Made by a program: the position numbers and the translations under genes. Source: Cereibacter sphaeroides (GTDB lineage Bacteria; Pseudomonadota; Alphaproteobacteria; Rhodobacterales; Rhodobacteraceae). From it: 64,000 bases of DNA. Shown here piece by piece: positions 1-8,364 of this stretch (the stretch's first letter is position 1; every line of letters starts with the position of its first letter). The notes beneath the pieces were generated by a model, which saw only the letters and a list, made by a program, of their open reading frames with translations, did not search any database and was not told the DNA's origin. Where the stretch lies: the NCBI GenBank assembly GCA_003243455.1, contig QFQS01000001.1:806001-870000 (forward strand). The letters are read 5' to 3'.

Positions 1-1006
1 AAAGGGCGAAGTCACCGTTGTTTCCCCCGCCTGGGCCGCTTCGGGCCTGTCGGCGCGCGCAGCCTATGCGCAGGCGGCAGAGCGGGTGATGGACGCGCTG
101 CGCGACCTTGACCGCGCGCCCCCGGCCCTGCGCGACCTGGGCGAGGCGGCACCCGTCGGCCCTATGCACTCCAATTTCTCGAAGGACGGCTACAAGGCCG
201 CCGTCGAAAGGGCCAAGGACTACATCCGCGCGGGTGACATCTTTCAGGTCGTCCCGTCGCAGCGTTGGTCGCAAAGCTTCACCCTGCCGCCTTTCGCGTT
301 TTATCGTTCGTTGCGAAGGACAAACCCCTCACCCTTCATGTTCTTCTTCAACTTCGGCGGCTTCCAGGTGATCGGCGCCAGCCCTGAAATCCTCGTGCGC
401 CTGCGCGAAGGAGAGGTCACGGTTCGCCCCATCGCCGGCACCCGCCGCCGCGGCGCCACGCCCGACGAAGATCGCGCGCTTGAGGCGGAATTGCTGGCCG
501 ATCAAAAGGAACTGGCAGAGCATCTGATGCTGCTGGACCTTGGCCGCAACGACGTCGGCCGTGTGGCAAAGGTCGGCACCGTGCGCCCGACGGAAAAGTT
601 CATCATCGAACGCTACAGCCACGTCATGCACATCGTCTCGAACGTGGTCGGCCAGATCGCCGACGGCGAGGATGCCCTGTCTGCCCTTCTCGCCGGTCTG
701 CCCGCCGGAACCGTCTCCGGCGCGCCCAAGGTCCGCGCGATGGAGATCATCGACGAACTGGAACCGGAAAAGCGCGGCGTTTATGGTGGCGGCGTCGGCT
801 ATTTCGCCGCGAATGGCGAAATGGACATGTGCATCGCCCTGCGCACCGCCGTGTTGAAGAACGAAACCCTCTATACCCAGGCGGGTGGCGGCGTCGTCTA
901 CGACAGCGACCCCGAGGCGGAGTACGAGGAAAGCGTCAACAAGGCCAAGGCACTGCGTCGCGCCGCCGAGGATGCCGGGCTTTTTGCGCGACGCGGCAAC
1001 GGCTGA
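1..1006 (+). CDS. trpE: Anthranilate synthase component I, C-terminal part (5' truncated by window edge)
   Basis: Converts chorismate plus ammonia or glutamine to anthranilate, the first step of tryptophan synthesis, in the cytoplasm with TrpG. The reading frame is already open at base 2 and runs 334 codons to a TGA, so the start lies outside the window. Chorismate-binding family motifs are seen in order: GDIFQVVPSQRW, GASPEILVR, the RPIAGTRRRG loop, LDLGRNDVGRV, LPAGTVSGAPK, and GGGVVYDSDPEAEYEE near the end. No TrpG domain follows, so this is a stand-alone TrpE type. It faces pepT across a hairpin. The only uncertainty is the missing N-terminus. Confidence 0.95.
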   Translation, partial: KGEVTVVSPAWAASGLSARAAYAQAAERVMDALRDLDRAPPALRDLGEAAPVGPMHSNFSKDGYKAAVERAKDYIRAGDIFQVVPSQRWSQSFTLPPFAFYRSLRRTNPSPFMFFFNFGGFQVIGASPEILVRLREGEVTVRPIAGTRRRGATPDEDRALEAELLADQKELAEHLMLLDLGRNDVGRVAKVGTVRPTEKFIIERYSHVMHIVSNVVGQIADGEDALSALLAGLPAGTVSGAPKVRAMEIIDELEPEKRGVYGGGVGYFAANGEMDMCIALRTAVLKNETLYTQAGGGVVYDSDPEAEYEESVNKAKALRRAAEDAGLFARRGNG

Positions 1007-1055
1007 CGGCCAAGGACCTCTTCGCTTCTTCCGTTCTTAAATATCCCACGGGGGC

Positions 1056-1076
1056 GCGGGGGTGTGAAACCCCCGC
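1056..1076. terminator. Hairpin between convergent trpE and pepT
   Basis: A perfect 8-bp stem (GCGGGGGT / ACCCCCGC) closes a GTGAA loop in the 88-bp gap between two convergent genes. There is no long T-run, so it may be a Rho-assisted or bidirectional stop. Next to it (about 1026-1050, read on the minus strand) is GTGGGATATTT followed by AACGGAAGAAG, a word similar to one near 28453. Confidence 0.6.
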
Positions 1077-1094
1077 TTCTACACAGATATCAGG

Positions 1095-2333
1095 CTACTC
1101 AGCCGCCAGTTCCGCCAGCTTCAGGCAGACCTGCGTCGCCGCCGCCATATCCTGCACGCTGATCCATTCCAGTGGTCCGTGGATCATCTGCATCCCGGTG
1201 AAGATGTTCGGCGTCGGCACGCCGCGCTCGGTCAGGCGCGACCCATCGGTGCCGCCCCGGATCGGCACCGAGAATGGCTCGATCCCCACCGCCCGACAGG
1301 CCGTGCGGGCCAGTTCGACGGGGCGCATGTCGTCGGCCAGCCAGTAGCGCATGTTGCGATACTGTTCCTTGATCGTCACCTCGATCTTGGCGCGAGGTTC
1401 TGTCGCGGCGATGGCTTCGCAGACCTTGCGCAGCAGCGCGCCATGGGCGGCCAGCGCTTCACGCTCGAAATCGCGCAGGATCAGCTTGATCGTGGCCTCG
1501 GCCGCCGTGCCGTGCATCTCGTAGACGTGGATGAAACCCTGCCGGTCGTCGGTGGTCTCGGGCGTCAGCGTCACCTGCGGCAGCGTGTCGACGATCTTCG
1601 CCGCCAGATGCAGCGCGTTCACCAGCTTGTCCTTCGCCTGACCGGGATGGATCGATACGCCCGTGACCTTTACCACCGCGCCATCGGCCGAGAAGGTCTC
1701 ATAGACGATCTCGCCCCGCTCTGCGCCGTCGAGCGTATAGGCGAAATCGACGCCAAGATCCTTCGGCAGCCGCTCATGCACGCCGCGCCCGATTTCCTCA
1801 TCCGGGGTAAAGCCGATGCGGATTGCCCCATGCGGTATCTCGCGATGGTTCAGCAAATGATGCGCGGCAGTCATGATGATGGCGACGCCCGCCTTGTCAT
1901 CCGCGCCAAGCAGGGTCGTGCCGCTGGCGGTGATGATGTCATGGCCGATGCACTGGCCAAGATAGGGCGATTCCGCGTGGCTCAGCACAAGGTCGGGCGC
2001 GTCGGGAAAGCGGATATTGCCGCCCTCATAGGCCTTGTGGACCACGGGTTTGACCCCGCTGGCAGCATAGGCAGGCGCGGTATCGACATGGGCCAGCAGC
2101 CCGATGGTGGGCTTACCCTTCACCGTCGCCGGGATCGTGGCCAGCACTGCGCCATAGTCGGTCAGCTGCACATCGGCGGCCCCCATCTCGACCAATTCGT
2201 GTTCCAGCAGGCGCAGAAGGCCAAACTGACGCTCGGTGCTGGGCGATGTGGCCGAGGTCTCATCTGCCTGCGTGTCGATGGACGCATAGCGGACGAGACG
2301 CTCGGTAAGTTCCTTGTCGAACGCATCGGCCAT
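1095..2333 (-). CDS. pepT: Peptidase T (tripeptide aminopeptidase, M20 family)
   Basis: Cytoplasmic di-zinc aminopeptidase that removes N-terminal residues from tripeptides. The 412-residue product matches the family length. M20 metal-site motifs are visible in order: LLAHVDTAP, LLGADDKAG (bridging Asp), FTPDEEIGRG (catalytic Glu-Glu), YTLDGAERGE, and a C-terminal MIHGPLEW histidine. A longer frame exists upstream, but ATG at 2333 is chosen because AGGAGG lies just before it. It is the last gene on the minus strand after phnM and the PHP gene (123-bp gap), so cotranscription with them is possible but unproven. Confidence 0.93.
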   Translation of the reverse strand: MADAFDKELTERLVRYASIDTQADETSATSPSTERQFGLLRLLEHELVEMGAADVQLTDYGAVLATIPATVKGKPTIGLLAHVDTAPAYAASGVKPVVHKAYEGGNIRFPDAPDLVLSHAESPYLGQCIGHDIITASGTTLLGADDKAGVAIIMTAAHHLLNHREIPHGAIRIGFTPDEEIGRGVHERLPKDLGVDFAYTLDGAERGEIVYETFSADGAVVKVTGVSIHPGQAKDKLVNALHLAAKIVDTLPQVTLTPETTDDRQGFIHVYEMHGTAAEATIKLILRDFEREALAAHGALLRKVCEAIAATEPRAKIEVTIKEQYRNMRYWLADDMRPVELARTACRAVGIEPFSVPIRGGTDGSRLTERGVPTPNIFTGMQMIHGPLEWISVQDMAAATQVCLKLAELAAE

Positions 2334-2456
2334 GGCAATCCTCCTGTTGCGCGCACAGTCTAGCGAGCCGCGCCGCCGCATCAAGCTGCCCTCGCCGTAG
2401 CGCCTTTTGTCACGCCACGCGAAGCCCTGCGCGCAGACCGCCGACAGGCACCCGGA

Positions 2457-3383
2457 TCAAAAGAAATAGGGGTTCGACCAGGCCCTTTTGCCCGCACGGT
2501 CGATCACCGAAACACGAACCCAGGGCGAGTTGCGGAACCGGTCCAGCGGCACGCTGGCGCAGGTCATGGATTCGCCATGCACCGCCTTCGCTGCCGTCCC
2601 GGCCCCCTGCACGATGACCGAGCGGACCGCGGAACACTCCACCTCGACAGCATCCGCCGTGATGCGGACATCGCGCAACTCTGGTCCCTGGCTGGAGTAG
2701 AAGGTTCCGGCCTTGAGGCTGGCCAGCAACGCCTCGGGTTCGTTCGCCTCGGCCTTGACCATGACCCAGCCGCCGAAATGGTCCGGTTCATAGAAATGCG
2801 CATCATCCGTGGCGATCAGGTTCAGCTTGCGCCCCTCAGTCAGCAGCAGGTCGGCGATGGCAAAACCATCCGGGCGGTCGCAGCCTTCGGCGCAGCCGTG
2901 GTTATAGATTTCAACCGCATGGGCGGCCGTGATGCCACGCGCGTCGGCGAGCGTGAGACCCGACCACTGCGGGTGGGCCACGGCGACGAATGCCCCGGCA
3001 GCGACCGCACGTTCGGCAATGGCGGCTCCGCTCTCCTGCCCCTCATAGGCGTGGAAATCGGGCGAGTTCGGCGGCGTGAAACCGGCGGGAAGGCCCACGG
3101 CGAGGATGTGCCAAAGCTCGCCATTCGCCATGGCGCCGGAATGAAGCTCGGCCCCCAGAATGGTGGTGAAGCTGTTGGTGCGGAAAGGCACGGTATCGAC
3201 GATGGGATAGCCGTAAGCCCCGATGAAGTGATCGGTCAGGGCCAGGAAATCATAGCCTTCGTCACGGTAGCGACGGCAGACCTCTTCCGGCTCCAGAATG
3301 CCATCGGAACGGATGGAATGCGTATGCAGGTTCCCGCGCCAGAAACGGCCGGGTGCGGTGAAGGCGGAAAGTCTGTTGCTCAT
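2457..3383 (-). CDS. PHP-domain (CehA/McbA-like) metallophosphoesterase in the phosphonate locus
   Basis: A 308-residue PHP-superfamily hydrolase. Metal-binding motifs are seen in order: NLHTHSIRSDG near residue 20, LALTDHF, GAELHSG, VAHPQW and ATDDAHF, as in trinuclear PHP phosphoesterases. It starts 45 bp after phnM and is probably cotranscribed with it. No metallo-beta-lactamase-type phnP is present in the window. A PHP-family enzyme from Eggerthella lenta (PhnPP) is known to act on the cyclic ribose phosphate made by C-P lyase, so by context this protein may take the PhnP role. That function is inference; it could be a phosphoesterase with an unrelated substrate. Confidence 0.8.
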   Translation of the reverse strand: MSNRLSAFTAPGRFWRGNLHTHSIRSDGILEPEEVCRRYRDEGYDFLALTDHFIGAYGYPIVDTVPFRTNSFTTILGAELHSGAMANGELWHILAVGLPAGFTPPNSPDFHAYEGQESGAAIAERAVAAGAFVAVAHPQWSGLTLADARGITAAHAVEIYNHGCAEGCDRPDGFAIADLLLTEGRKLNLIATDDAHFYEPDHFGGWVMVKAEANEPEALLASLKAGTFYSSQGPELRDVRITADAVEVECSAVRSVIVQGAGTAAKAVHGESMTCASVPLDRFRNSPWVRVSVIDRAGKRAWSNPYFF

Positions 3384-3400
3384 GTCGTCCCTCGTTGGCT

Positions 3401-3416
3401 CGCTTCGAACGAAGCG
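3401..3416. other. Intercistronic palindrome between phnM and the PHP gene
   Basis: CGCTTCGAACGAAGCG is a perfect 16-bp palindrome (6-bp stem with a GAAC loop as a hairpin) in the short gap after the phnM stop region. It could modulate expression between the two genes or be an mRNA-stability hairpin. Nothing else supports a function. Confidence 0.4.
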
Positions 3417-3428
3417 GCATTCATCTGT

Positions 3429-4571
3429 TCAGGCGATGCGTTCGCCCGCCACCCATGACCCGCGCACGACAGCGGCGGTGCCATGGCGGGCGACGCGGAT
3501 CACGTCAGCCCGCGCGCCGGGTTCCAGCCGTCCCCGGTCATCCAGCCCAGCTGCGGCGGCAGGGGCGGCAGTGACGGTCGAGATACCGCGCGCCGTATCT
3601 TCCCAGAAATCGCCCAGCCACAGCGCCGCCGTCAGCAGCGCCGAAGGCACATAGTCGGACGACACGATGTCCAGCAATCCCGCCTCGGCCAGTTCTGCCG
3701 CCGCGACGTTACCAGAGTGAGAGCCGCCACGGATCAGGTTCGGCGCGCCCATCATCACTTTGATGCCCCAGGCATGGCAGGCACGCGCGGCCTCGACCGT
3801 GGTCGGAAACTCGGCAAACTGGGCACCGTGGCGGGCCGATTGTTTTACCTGATCCTCGGTCGTGTCGTCATGGCTGGCCAGAACCGCGCCATAGCGCCGC
3901 GCGGCCGCAACCGCCTCAGCCTCGTGCAACGGCCCCATTTCGCGGCCAAGGGCCTGTTGCTGGGCGATATGGCCCTGAAACTCTTCCGCCGAATAGCCGT
4001 GCTTGCCCATGACATAGTCCTTGAGCTTGCTGACATCACGGAACTGCCGCTGGCCGGGGGTATGGTCCATCAGGCTGACGATGCCGATGCTGTCCCTGTC
4101 GCCGAACTTCGCCAGCTCTTCCACCAGCGTTTCCGAGCAGACCTCGGCGCGCAGGTGCAAAAGGTGGTTGATGCGCAGCACGCCCCTGCCCCGCAGGTCC
4201 AGGATTTCATCAGCCAGGGCGCGGGCATATTCGCCGTAGTTGCCCTTGGCCTTCGACACGACCGACCCCACGCGCAGTGCATCGAAAACCGTGGTGATGC
4301 CAACACTCGCCAGCTCGCCGTCATGGGCGATGATGGCGCTCGCGTGCGGCCAGTTGACCTTCGGGCGCGGCTCGATGTGGCGTTCCAGGTTGTCGGTGTG
4401 CAACTCGATCAGTCCCGGCATCACCAGATCACCGTCGCAGTCAATGGCACCTACTGGCACCGAGGTTCCGGTATCCAGCGCGCGGATCACGCCATCGGCC
4501 ATGTGAAGGCTGCCTTTCACCACCGCATCGGGCAGAACCAGCGTGGCATTGGCGAGGATGGTCTCAGGCAT
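3429..4571 (-). CDS. phnM: Alpha-D-ribose 1-methylphosphonate 5-triphosphate diphosphatase (canonical PhnM)
   Basis: Amidohydrolase-fold enzyme that removes pyrophosphate from ribose 1-methylphosphonate 5-triphosphate, giving the substrate of PhnJ. The 380-residue protein shows LVMPGLIELHTDNLERHIEPRP (split motif HTDN plus ERH), VFDALRVGS, a later LRINHLLHLRAE, ASHDDTT and IVSSDYVPSALL, all typical of PhnM. Start ATG 4571 is chosen over a longer frame because AAGGAAG precedes it and homologues begin with this short beta-strand. It is divergent from the DUF1045 gene across 85 bp that carry TGACA/TGTCA words. A second, more divergent PhnM lies at 12461. Confidence 0.94.
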   Translation of the reverse strand: MPETILANATLVLPDAVVKGSLHMADGVIRALDTGTSVPVGAIDCDGDLVMPGLIELHTDNLERHIEPRPKVNWPHASAIIAHDGELASVGITTVFDALRVGSVVSKAKGNYGEYARALADEILDLRGRGVLRINHLLHLRAEVCSETLVEELAKFGDRDSIGIVSLMDHTPGQRQFRDVSKLKDYVMGKHGYSAEEFQGHIAQQQALGREMGPLHEAEAVAAARRYGAVLASHDDTTEDQVKQSARHGAQFAEFPTTVEAARACHAWGIKVMMGAPNLIRGGSHSGNVAAAELAEAGLLDIVSSDYVPSALLTAALWLGDFWEDTARGISTVTAAPAAAAGLDDRGRLEPGARADVIRVARHGTAAVVRGSWVAGERIA

Positions 4572-4604
4572 CGGGCTTCCTTGACGGTATGGATTTCGTG
4601 GGAA

Positions 4605-4635
4605 ATGACAGGCCAATGTCATGGCCTTGTGACAG
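4605..4635. promoter_or_regulatory. Possible PhoB-type half-sites in the phnM / DUF1045 divergent region
   Basis: The 85-bp divergent gap holds an inverted repeat ATGACA-ggccaa-TGTCAT (4605-4622), and then GTGACAG at 4629-4635. On the minus strand these give two CTGTCAY heptamers, the core of Pho-box half-sites. They are spaced 24 bp, not the canonical 11, so this is a weak call. Phosphate-starvation control of both genes would be sensible given the phn context. Confidence 0.35.
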
Positions 4636-4656
4636 GCGGCGAATAGGCGGAACGGC

Positions 4657-5346
4657 ATGAACGGATACGACAGATACGCAATCTACTGGGCGCCTGCGCC
4701 GGGCACCTTCGCCGACCTTGCCGCAAGCTGGCTGGGCTGGGATCCGGTTTCTGGTCAGACCACCGCCCATCCGACGGTTTCGGGCCTGCCGATGCCGGTC
4801 GAAGCGATCACGGTCACCCCACGCAAATACGGCTTCCACGGCACGGTCAAACCGCCCTTCCGGCTGGCCGAAGGGACGGATGCCGAGGCGTTGCACAGCG
4901 CCACTACAGCGCTTTGCGAGAAACTGGCCCCGGTCACAATGCCCAGCCTGTCCATCCACCGGATCGGCGGTTTCATCGCGCTGACGCCCGACGGCGACAC
5001 CCAGCCGCTGGCGAAGCTTGCCGCGCGCGTGGTCGAGGATCTGGACAGCTTTCGCGCCCCGCCCGACGCAGCCGAAATCGTACGTCGCCGCCCGGAACGG
5101 CTGAGCGAGGCGCAGCGCGCCCACCTGCAACGCTGGGGCTATCCCTATGTCATGGACCAGTTCCAGTTCCACCTGACGCTGTCCGGCGATCTTCGCGTCG
5201 CTGAGGCCGAACAGGTCGAAGCGGTGCTGGCGCCGCTGTTCGCCCCCGTCCTGCCCCAGCCATTCACAGTCAGTGAACTCTGCCTCTTCGGGCAAGGCAG
5301 CGACGGGATGTTCCGCAACCTGCACCGCTACACCCTCTCAGGCTGA
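4657..5346 (+). CDS. DUF1045 2H-phosphoesterase-like phosphonate-operon protein
   Basis: A 229-residue protein of the family annotated as putative phosphonate metabolism protein (TIGR03223/DUF1045). Two 2H-superfamily motifs are seen: YGFHGTVKPPF near residue 60 and FQFHLTLSG near residue 170. These supply the paired H-x-T/S catalytic set of cyclic phosphodiesterases and RNA ligase-like enzymes. It is transcribed away from phnM, and its last 19 bp overlap the end of phnN on the other strand. A role on a cyclic ribose phosphate intermediate or a nucleotide by-product of C-P lyase is plausible, but I know of no demonstrated reaction. Confidence 0.88.
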   Translation: MNGYDRYAIYWAPAPGTFADLAASWLGWDPVSGQTTAHPTVSGLPMPVEAITVTPRKYGFHGTVKPPFRLAEGTDAEALHSATTALCEKLAPVTMPSLSIHRIGGFIALTPDGDTQPLAKLAARVVEDLDSFRAPPDAAEIVRRRPERLSEAQRAHLQRWGYPYVMDQFQFHLTLSGDLRVAEAEQVEAVLAPLFAPVLPQPFTVSELCLFGQGSDGMFRNLHRYTLSG

Positions 5347-5870
5347 AGCGCTTCGAGGAACGTCGCAACGGCCTGGTCGAGCGAGCCGTTGTTCTCGACC
5401 ACCCGCACACCGATGCCATAAGGAATATCGTAGCTCGCCCGTGTGAGGCGGCGCGCGATGTCCTCTCGCGTCTCGCGCCCTCTCGCCGCCAGCCGTTCCG
5501 CCAATACGGGGACGGAGGCTGTGACGTGAACGACGGTCAGTCCAGCAAAAACCTCCCACGCCTCGCCCAACATGGCGCGGGATCCGTTGAAGATCACGTC
5601 GCGACCCTCGCTCATCGCGCGCTCGACGGTGGTAGGGATGCCATAGCGCAGCCCGTGCGCCTGCCAGTCCAGCACGAATTCGCCTGCGGTCTTGCGGCGC
5701 AGGAATTCCTCTTCGGTCACGCCCTCGAAAGGCTCGCCCCCCGCCTCGCTGGGGCGGGTGATGACGCGGCGGACGATGTGCAGGTCGGGACGCGCCTTCC
5801 GCGCCGCTTCGATCAGCGTGTCCTTGCCCGCGCCCGAGGGTCCGACCACCGCGAAGATACGTCCCGGCAT
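5328..5870 (-). CDS. phnN: Ribose 1,5-bisphosphate phosphokinase
   Basis: Makes PRPP from ribose 1,5-bisphosphate and ATP, returning the ribose carrier of C-P lyase to nucleotide metabolism. It has 180 residues, a guanylate-kinase-like fold, Walker A GPSGAGKDT at residues 10-18, and RRVITRPSEAGGE as the substrate-binding loop. Start choice: ATG 5870 overlaps the phnL stop by one base (TGATG). An adjacent GTG at 5873 is an alternative one codon upstream and would make a GTGA overlap. It is the last gene of the phnG-N operon and overlaps the convergent DUF1045 gene tail-to-tail. Confidence 0.95.
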   Translation of the reverse strand: MPGRIFAVVGPSGAGKDTLIEAARKARPDLHIVRRVITRPSEAGGEPFEGVTEEEFLRRKTAGEFVLDWQAHGLRYGIPTTVERAMSEGRDVIFNGSRAMLGEAWEVFAGLTVVHVTASVPVLAERLAARGRETREDIARRLTRASYDIPYGIGVRVVENNGSLDQAVATFLEALQPERV

Positions 5871-6559
5871 CACGCGACCCGTGGCGTAAAGGCAGCGACA
5901 TCGACGACCCGGTCGCAGACCCGGTTGCGTGCCTCTTCATCGTGGAAAATGCCCAGGATCGCCGTTCCGCGCGCCTTGGCCTCTTCTATCAGCGACAGGA
6001 CGACCTCACGGTTGGCGGCATCAAGGCTTGCCGTCGGTTCGTCCAGCAGCAGCGCCGGATAGGTATGGACGAAACCGCGCGCGATGTTCACGCGCTGCTG
6101 CTCGCCGCCCGAGAAGGTCGTCGGCGACAGTGACCACAGCCGCTGCGGGATGTTCAGCCGCGCCAGCAGCGTCTCGGCCCGCGCCCGCGCCTCGTCCCGG
6201 GCGACACCCAGCGACAGCAGCGGTTCGGCCACGACATCGACGGTCGGCACGCGCGGCACAACGCGCAGGAACTGGCTGACATAGCCCAGCACCTCACGCC
6301 GCAGGGCTATGATTTCTCTCGGCGCCGCGCGGGCAACGTCCAGCACCCCCACGCGGATCGAACCGGTCTCGGCCAGGTAGTTGCCCCAGATCATCCGCAT
6401 GAGCGTCGACTTGCCCGCACCCGAAGACCCGACCAGCGCCACGCATTCACCTGGCACCACGGAAAGCGCCGCTCCTGCCATCACGGGCAGGACTGCGCCC
6501 CCCTGGTTGTGCAGGGTGAAACTCTTGCCCAGACCTTCGACCTCGATCATCGCCGTCAT
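5870..6559 (-). CDS. phnL: C-P lyase complex ABC-type subunit PhnL
   Basis: A 229-residue ABC ATPase-like protein required for C-P bond cleavage and not itself a transporter. It shows Walker A GSSGAGKST, Q-loop YVSQFLR, signature FSGGEQQRV and Walker B LLLDEPTASLD. ATG 6559 is chosen because it forms an ATGA overlap with the corA-like gene and gives the usual family length. In the typical operon phnL follows phnK directly; here a transporter gene is interposed, and translational coupling is kept across both junctions. Confidence 0.95.
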   Translation of the reverse strand: MTAMIEVEGLGKSFTLHNQGGAVLPVMAGAALSVVPGECVALVGSSGAGKSTLMRMIWGNYLAETGSIRVGVLDVARAAPREIIALRREVLGYVSQFLRVVPRVPTVDVVAEPLLSLGVARDEARARAETLLARLNIPQRLWSLSPTTFSGGEQQRVNIARGFVHTYPALLLDEPTASLDAANREVVLSLIEEAKARGTAILGIFHDEEARNRVCDRVVDVAAFTPRVA

Positions 6560-7539
6560 AACAATTTCCGCCATTTGAAGAATGCGTAGGTGCCGACCGC
6601 CGATGCCACCATGAGCAGCAGCGCCATCGGATAGCCAAATGTCCATTTAAGTTCAGGCATGATCTCGAAGTTCATGCCATAGGCTGACGCGATCACTGTC
6701 GGCGGCAGGAATACCACCGCAAGAACCGAGAAAATCTTGATCGTCTGCGCCTGCGCCAGATTGATGACGCCCAGCGTCGCGTCCGAGGCCAGAGAGACCC
6801 GGGACGAGACGAAATCGGTATGCACCTCCAGCGCCTGAATGTCGCGCACCAGCGTTTTTACCAGCGGCTTCAGCGCATGAGCCCCTGCCCGTTCTGCCAA
6901 GCCCGTTCCGTAAAAGCTCAACGCCCGCTCGATGGTCAAAAGCGCCAGCCGCACCCGGCTGATCTGCTCGCCTTCCCGTCCGATCCGCAGAAGCAGCGCC
7001 CGCAACGCATTGTCTCCGGAATTGTCGGTGTCCTTGAACACCTCACGCGCGACATGGTCCAGCTCGCGCCCCGAGGCTTCCAGAAGGTCGGCGAGGCGGC
7101 CGATGATCTCTTCGATCAGGCTCAGGAAGATGCGGTCGGAATCGATGCATCCCGGACCCACCTTGTCGGCGCGCTCGGGATAGGTTTCGAAAGGCCGGGG
7201 GGCGTGGTGACGGACGGTGACCAGCACCTTGTCCGAAAGAATGAACGTCACCGGCCCCGCCACCGGTTCATGACTGGTGGAATGACCCGGCAGGACCACG
7301 GTCATGAACTCCAGCCCATTTTCGCGATACAGGCGGCTGGACAGCTCGATCTCTTCCATGTCGGCAAGGCTTGGCACCGGGATGCCGATTGCCGCCATCT
7401 TTTGCACCTGCGAATCCAGCGGGCGATACAGGTCGATCCAGGCCGCCTGTTCCAGCGCCTCGGTGTCTGGTGAATCGAGCGCACCCGCCGCGGGGATGCG
7501 TTCCAGGCGACCGGCGACTTGGCGATAGGCAAAGATCAT
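6556..7539 (-). CDS. CorA-family divalent cation transporter embedded in the C-P lyase operon
   Basis: A 327-residue membrane protein. It has a long cytoplasmic N-terminal domain with coiled helical stretches, then two C-terminal membrane segments (about residues 263-285 and 300-322) separated by the diagnostic YGMNF loop (GMN at 288-290). Family members carry Mg2+, and some carry Co2+, Ni2+ or Zn2+. The stop overlaps the start of phnL (ATGA), and the start lies 3 bp after the phnK stop, so it is part of the same transcript. The substrate cannot be read from sequence. Supplying a metal needed by PhnI/PhnJ/PhnM chemistry, or Mg2+ for ATP use, is speculation. Confidence 0.92.
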   Translation of the reverse strand: MIFAYRQVAGRLERIPAAGALDSPDTEALEQAAWIDLYRPLDSQVQKMAAIGIPVPSLADMEEIELSSRLYRENGLEFMTVVLPGHSTSHEPVAGPVTFILSDKVLVTVRHHAPRPFETYPERADKVGPGCIDSDRIFLSLIEEIIGRLADLLEASGRELDHVAREVFKDTDNSGDNALRALLLRIGREGEQISRVRLALLTIERALSFYGTGLAERAGAHALKPLVKTLVRDIQALEVHTDFVSSRVSLASDATLGVINLAQAQTIKIFSVLAVVFLPPTVIASAYGMNFEIMPELKWTFGYPMALLLMVASAVGTYAFFKWRKLL

Positions 7540-7542
7540 GGC

Positions 7543-8364
7543 TCATACCTGCAGGACTGAGGATACCAGTAGCTGCGTATATCCATGCTGCGGATCGTCC
7601 AAGACCTGATCGGTCAGGCCCTGCTCGACGACGTGCCCGCCCTTCATCACCATCAGCCGGTCGGCCAGCAACCGCACCACCGCCAGATCATGCGTCACGA
7701 TGATCGCCGACAGCCCCATCTCGCGCACCAGCCCGCGCAAAAGGTCCAGAAGCCGCGCCTGCACGCTGACGTCCAGGCCTCCGGTCGGCTCGTCCATGAA
7801 GACGAGGCGCGGCCCTGTGACAAGGTTGCGCGCGATCTGCAGCCGCTGCTGCATGCCGCCCGAGAAAGCCGAGGGGCGATCGTCGATCCGGTCACCCGCA
7901 ATCTCGACCCGACCCAGCCAATCCAGCGCCTCTTCCCGGATCGCGCCGTAGTTCCGCGCGCCGACCGCCATCAGCCGCTCACCCACGTTGCCGCCTGCGC
8001 TGACCCCCATTCGCAACCCGTCCCGCGGGTTCTGGTGGACAAAGGCCCAGTCGGTGCGGCCAAGGCGGCGACGGGCGGGTTCGTCCATCGTCACGGTATT
8101 CACCGGGCCATCGGCGGTCTGGAATGTCACCTGCCCTTCATCCGGGGTCAGATGGCCCGCAAGGCAGGACAGCAGCGTGGACTTCCCGGACCCGCTTTCG
8201 CCCACGATCCCCATGACCTCACCCGGCCACAGGTCAAAGCTGACATCGGCGCAACCGATCCGTGCGCCGTATCGCTTGGTCAGGCCCTGCACCGAAAGCA
8301 GCGGCTGATCGGGCGTGATTCTCGTTGAAAATTCAGGGCTTGCCGGGCGTTTCTGCATAGTCAT
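7543..8364 (-). CDS. phnK: C-P lyase complex ABC-type subunit PhnK
   Basis: A 273-residue ABC-fold ATPase that binds the PhnGHIJ core and is needed for C-P lyase activity in vivo. It shows Walker A GESGSGKST, Q-loop FVHQNPRDGLR (the NPRDGL form is typical of PhnK), signature FSGGMQQRL and Walker B VFMDEPTGGLD. The start overlaps the phnJ stop as ATGA. It is about 20 residues longer at the N-terminus than the E. coli protein; a second in-frame ATG two codons later is an alternative. The next gene in the operon is the CorA homologue, not phnL. Confidence 0.96.
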   Translation of the reverse strand: MTMQKRPASPEFSTRITPDQPLLSVQGLTKRYGARIGCADVSFDLWPGEVMGIVGESGSGKSTLLSCLAGHLTPDEGQVTFQTADGPVNTVTMDEPARRRLGRTDWAFVHQNPRDGLRMGVSAGGNVGERLMAVGARNYGAIREEALDWLGRVEIAGDRIDDRPSAFSGGMQQRLQIARNLVTGPRLVFMDEPTGGLDVSVQARLLDLLRGLVREMGLSAIIVTHDLAVVRLLADRLMVMKGGHVVEQGLTDQVLDDPQHGYTQLLVSSVLQV

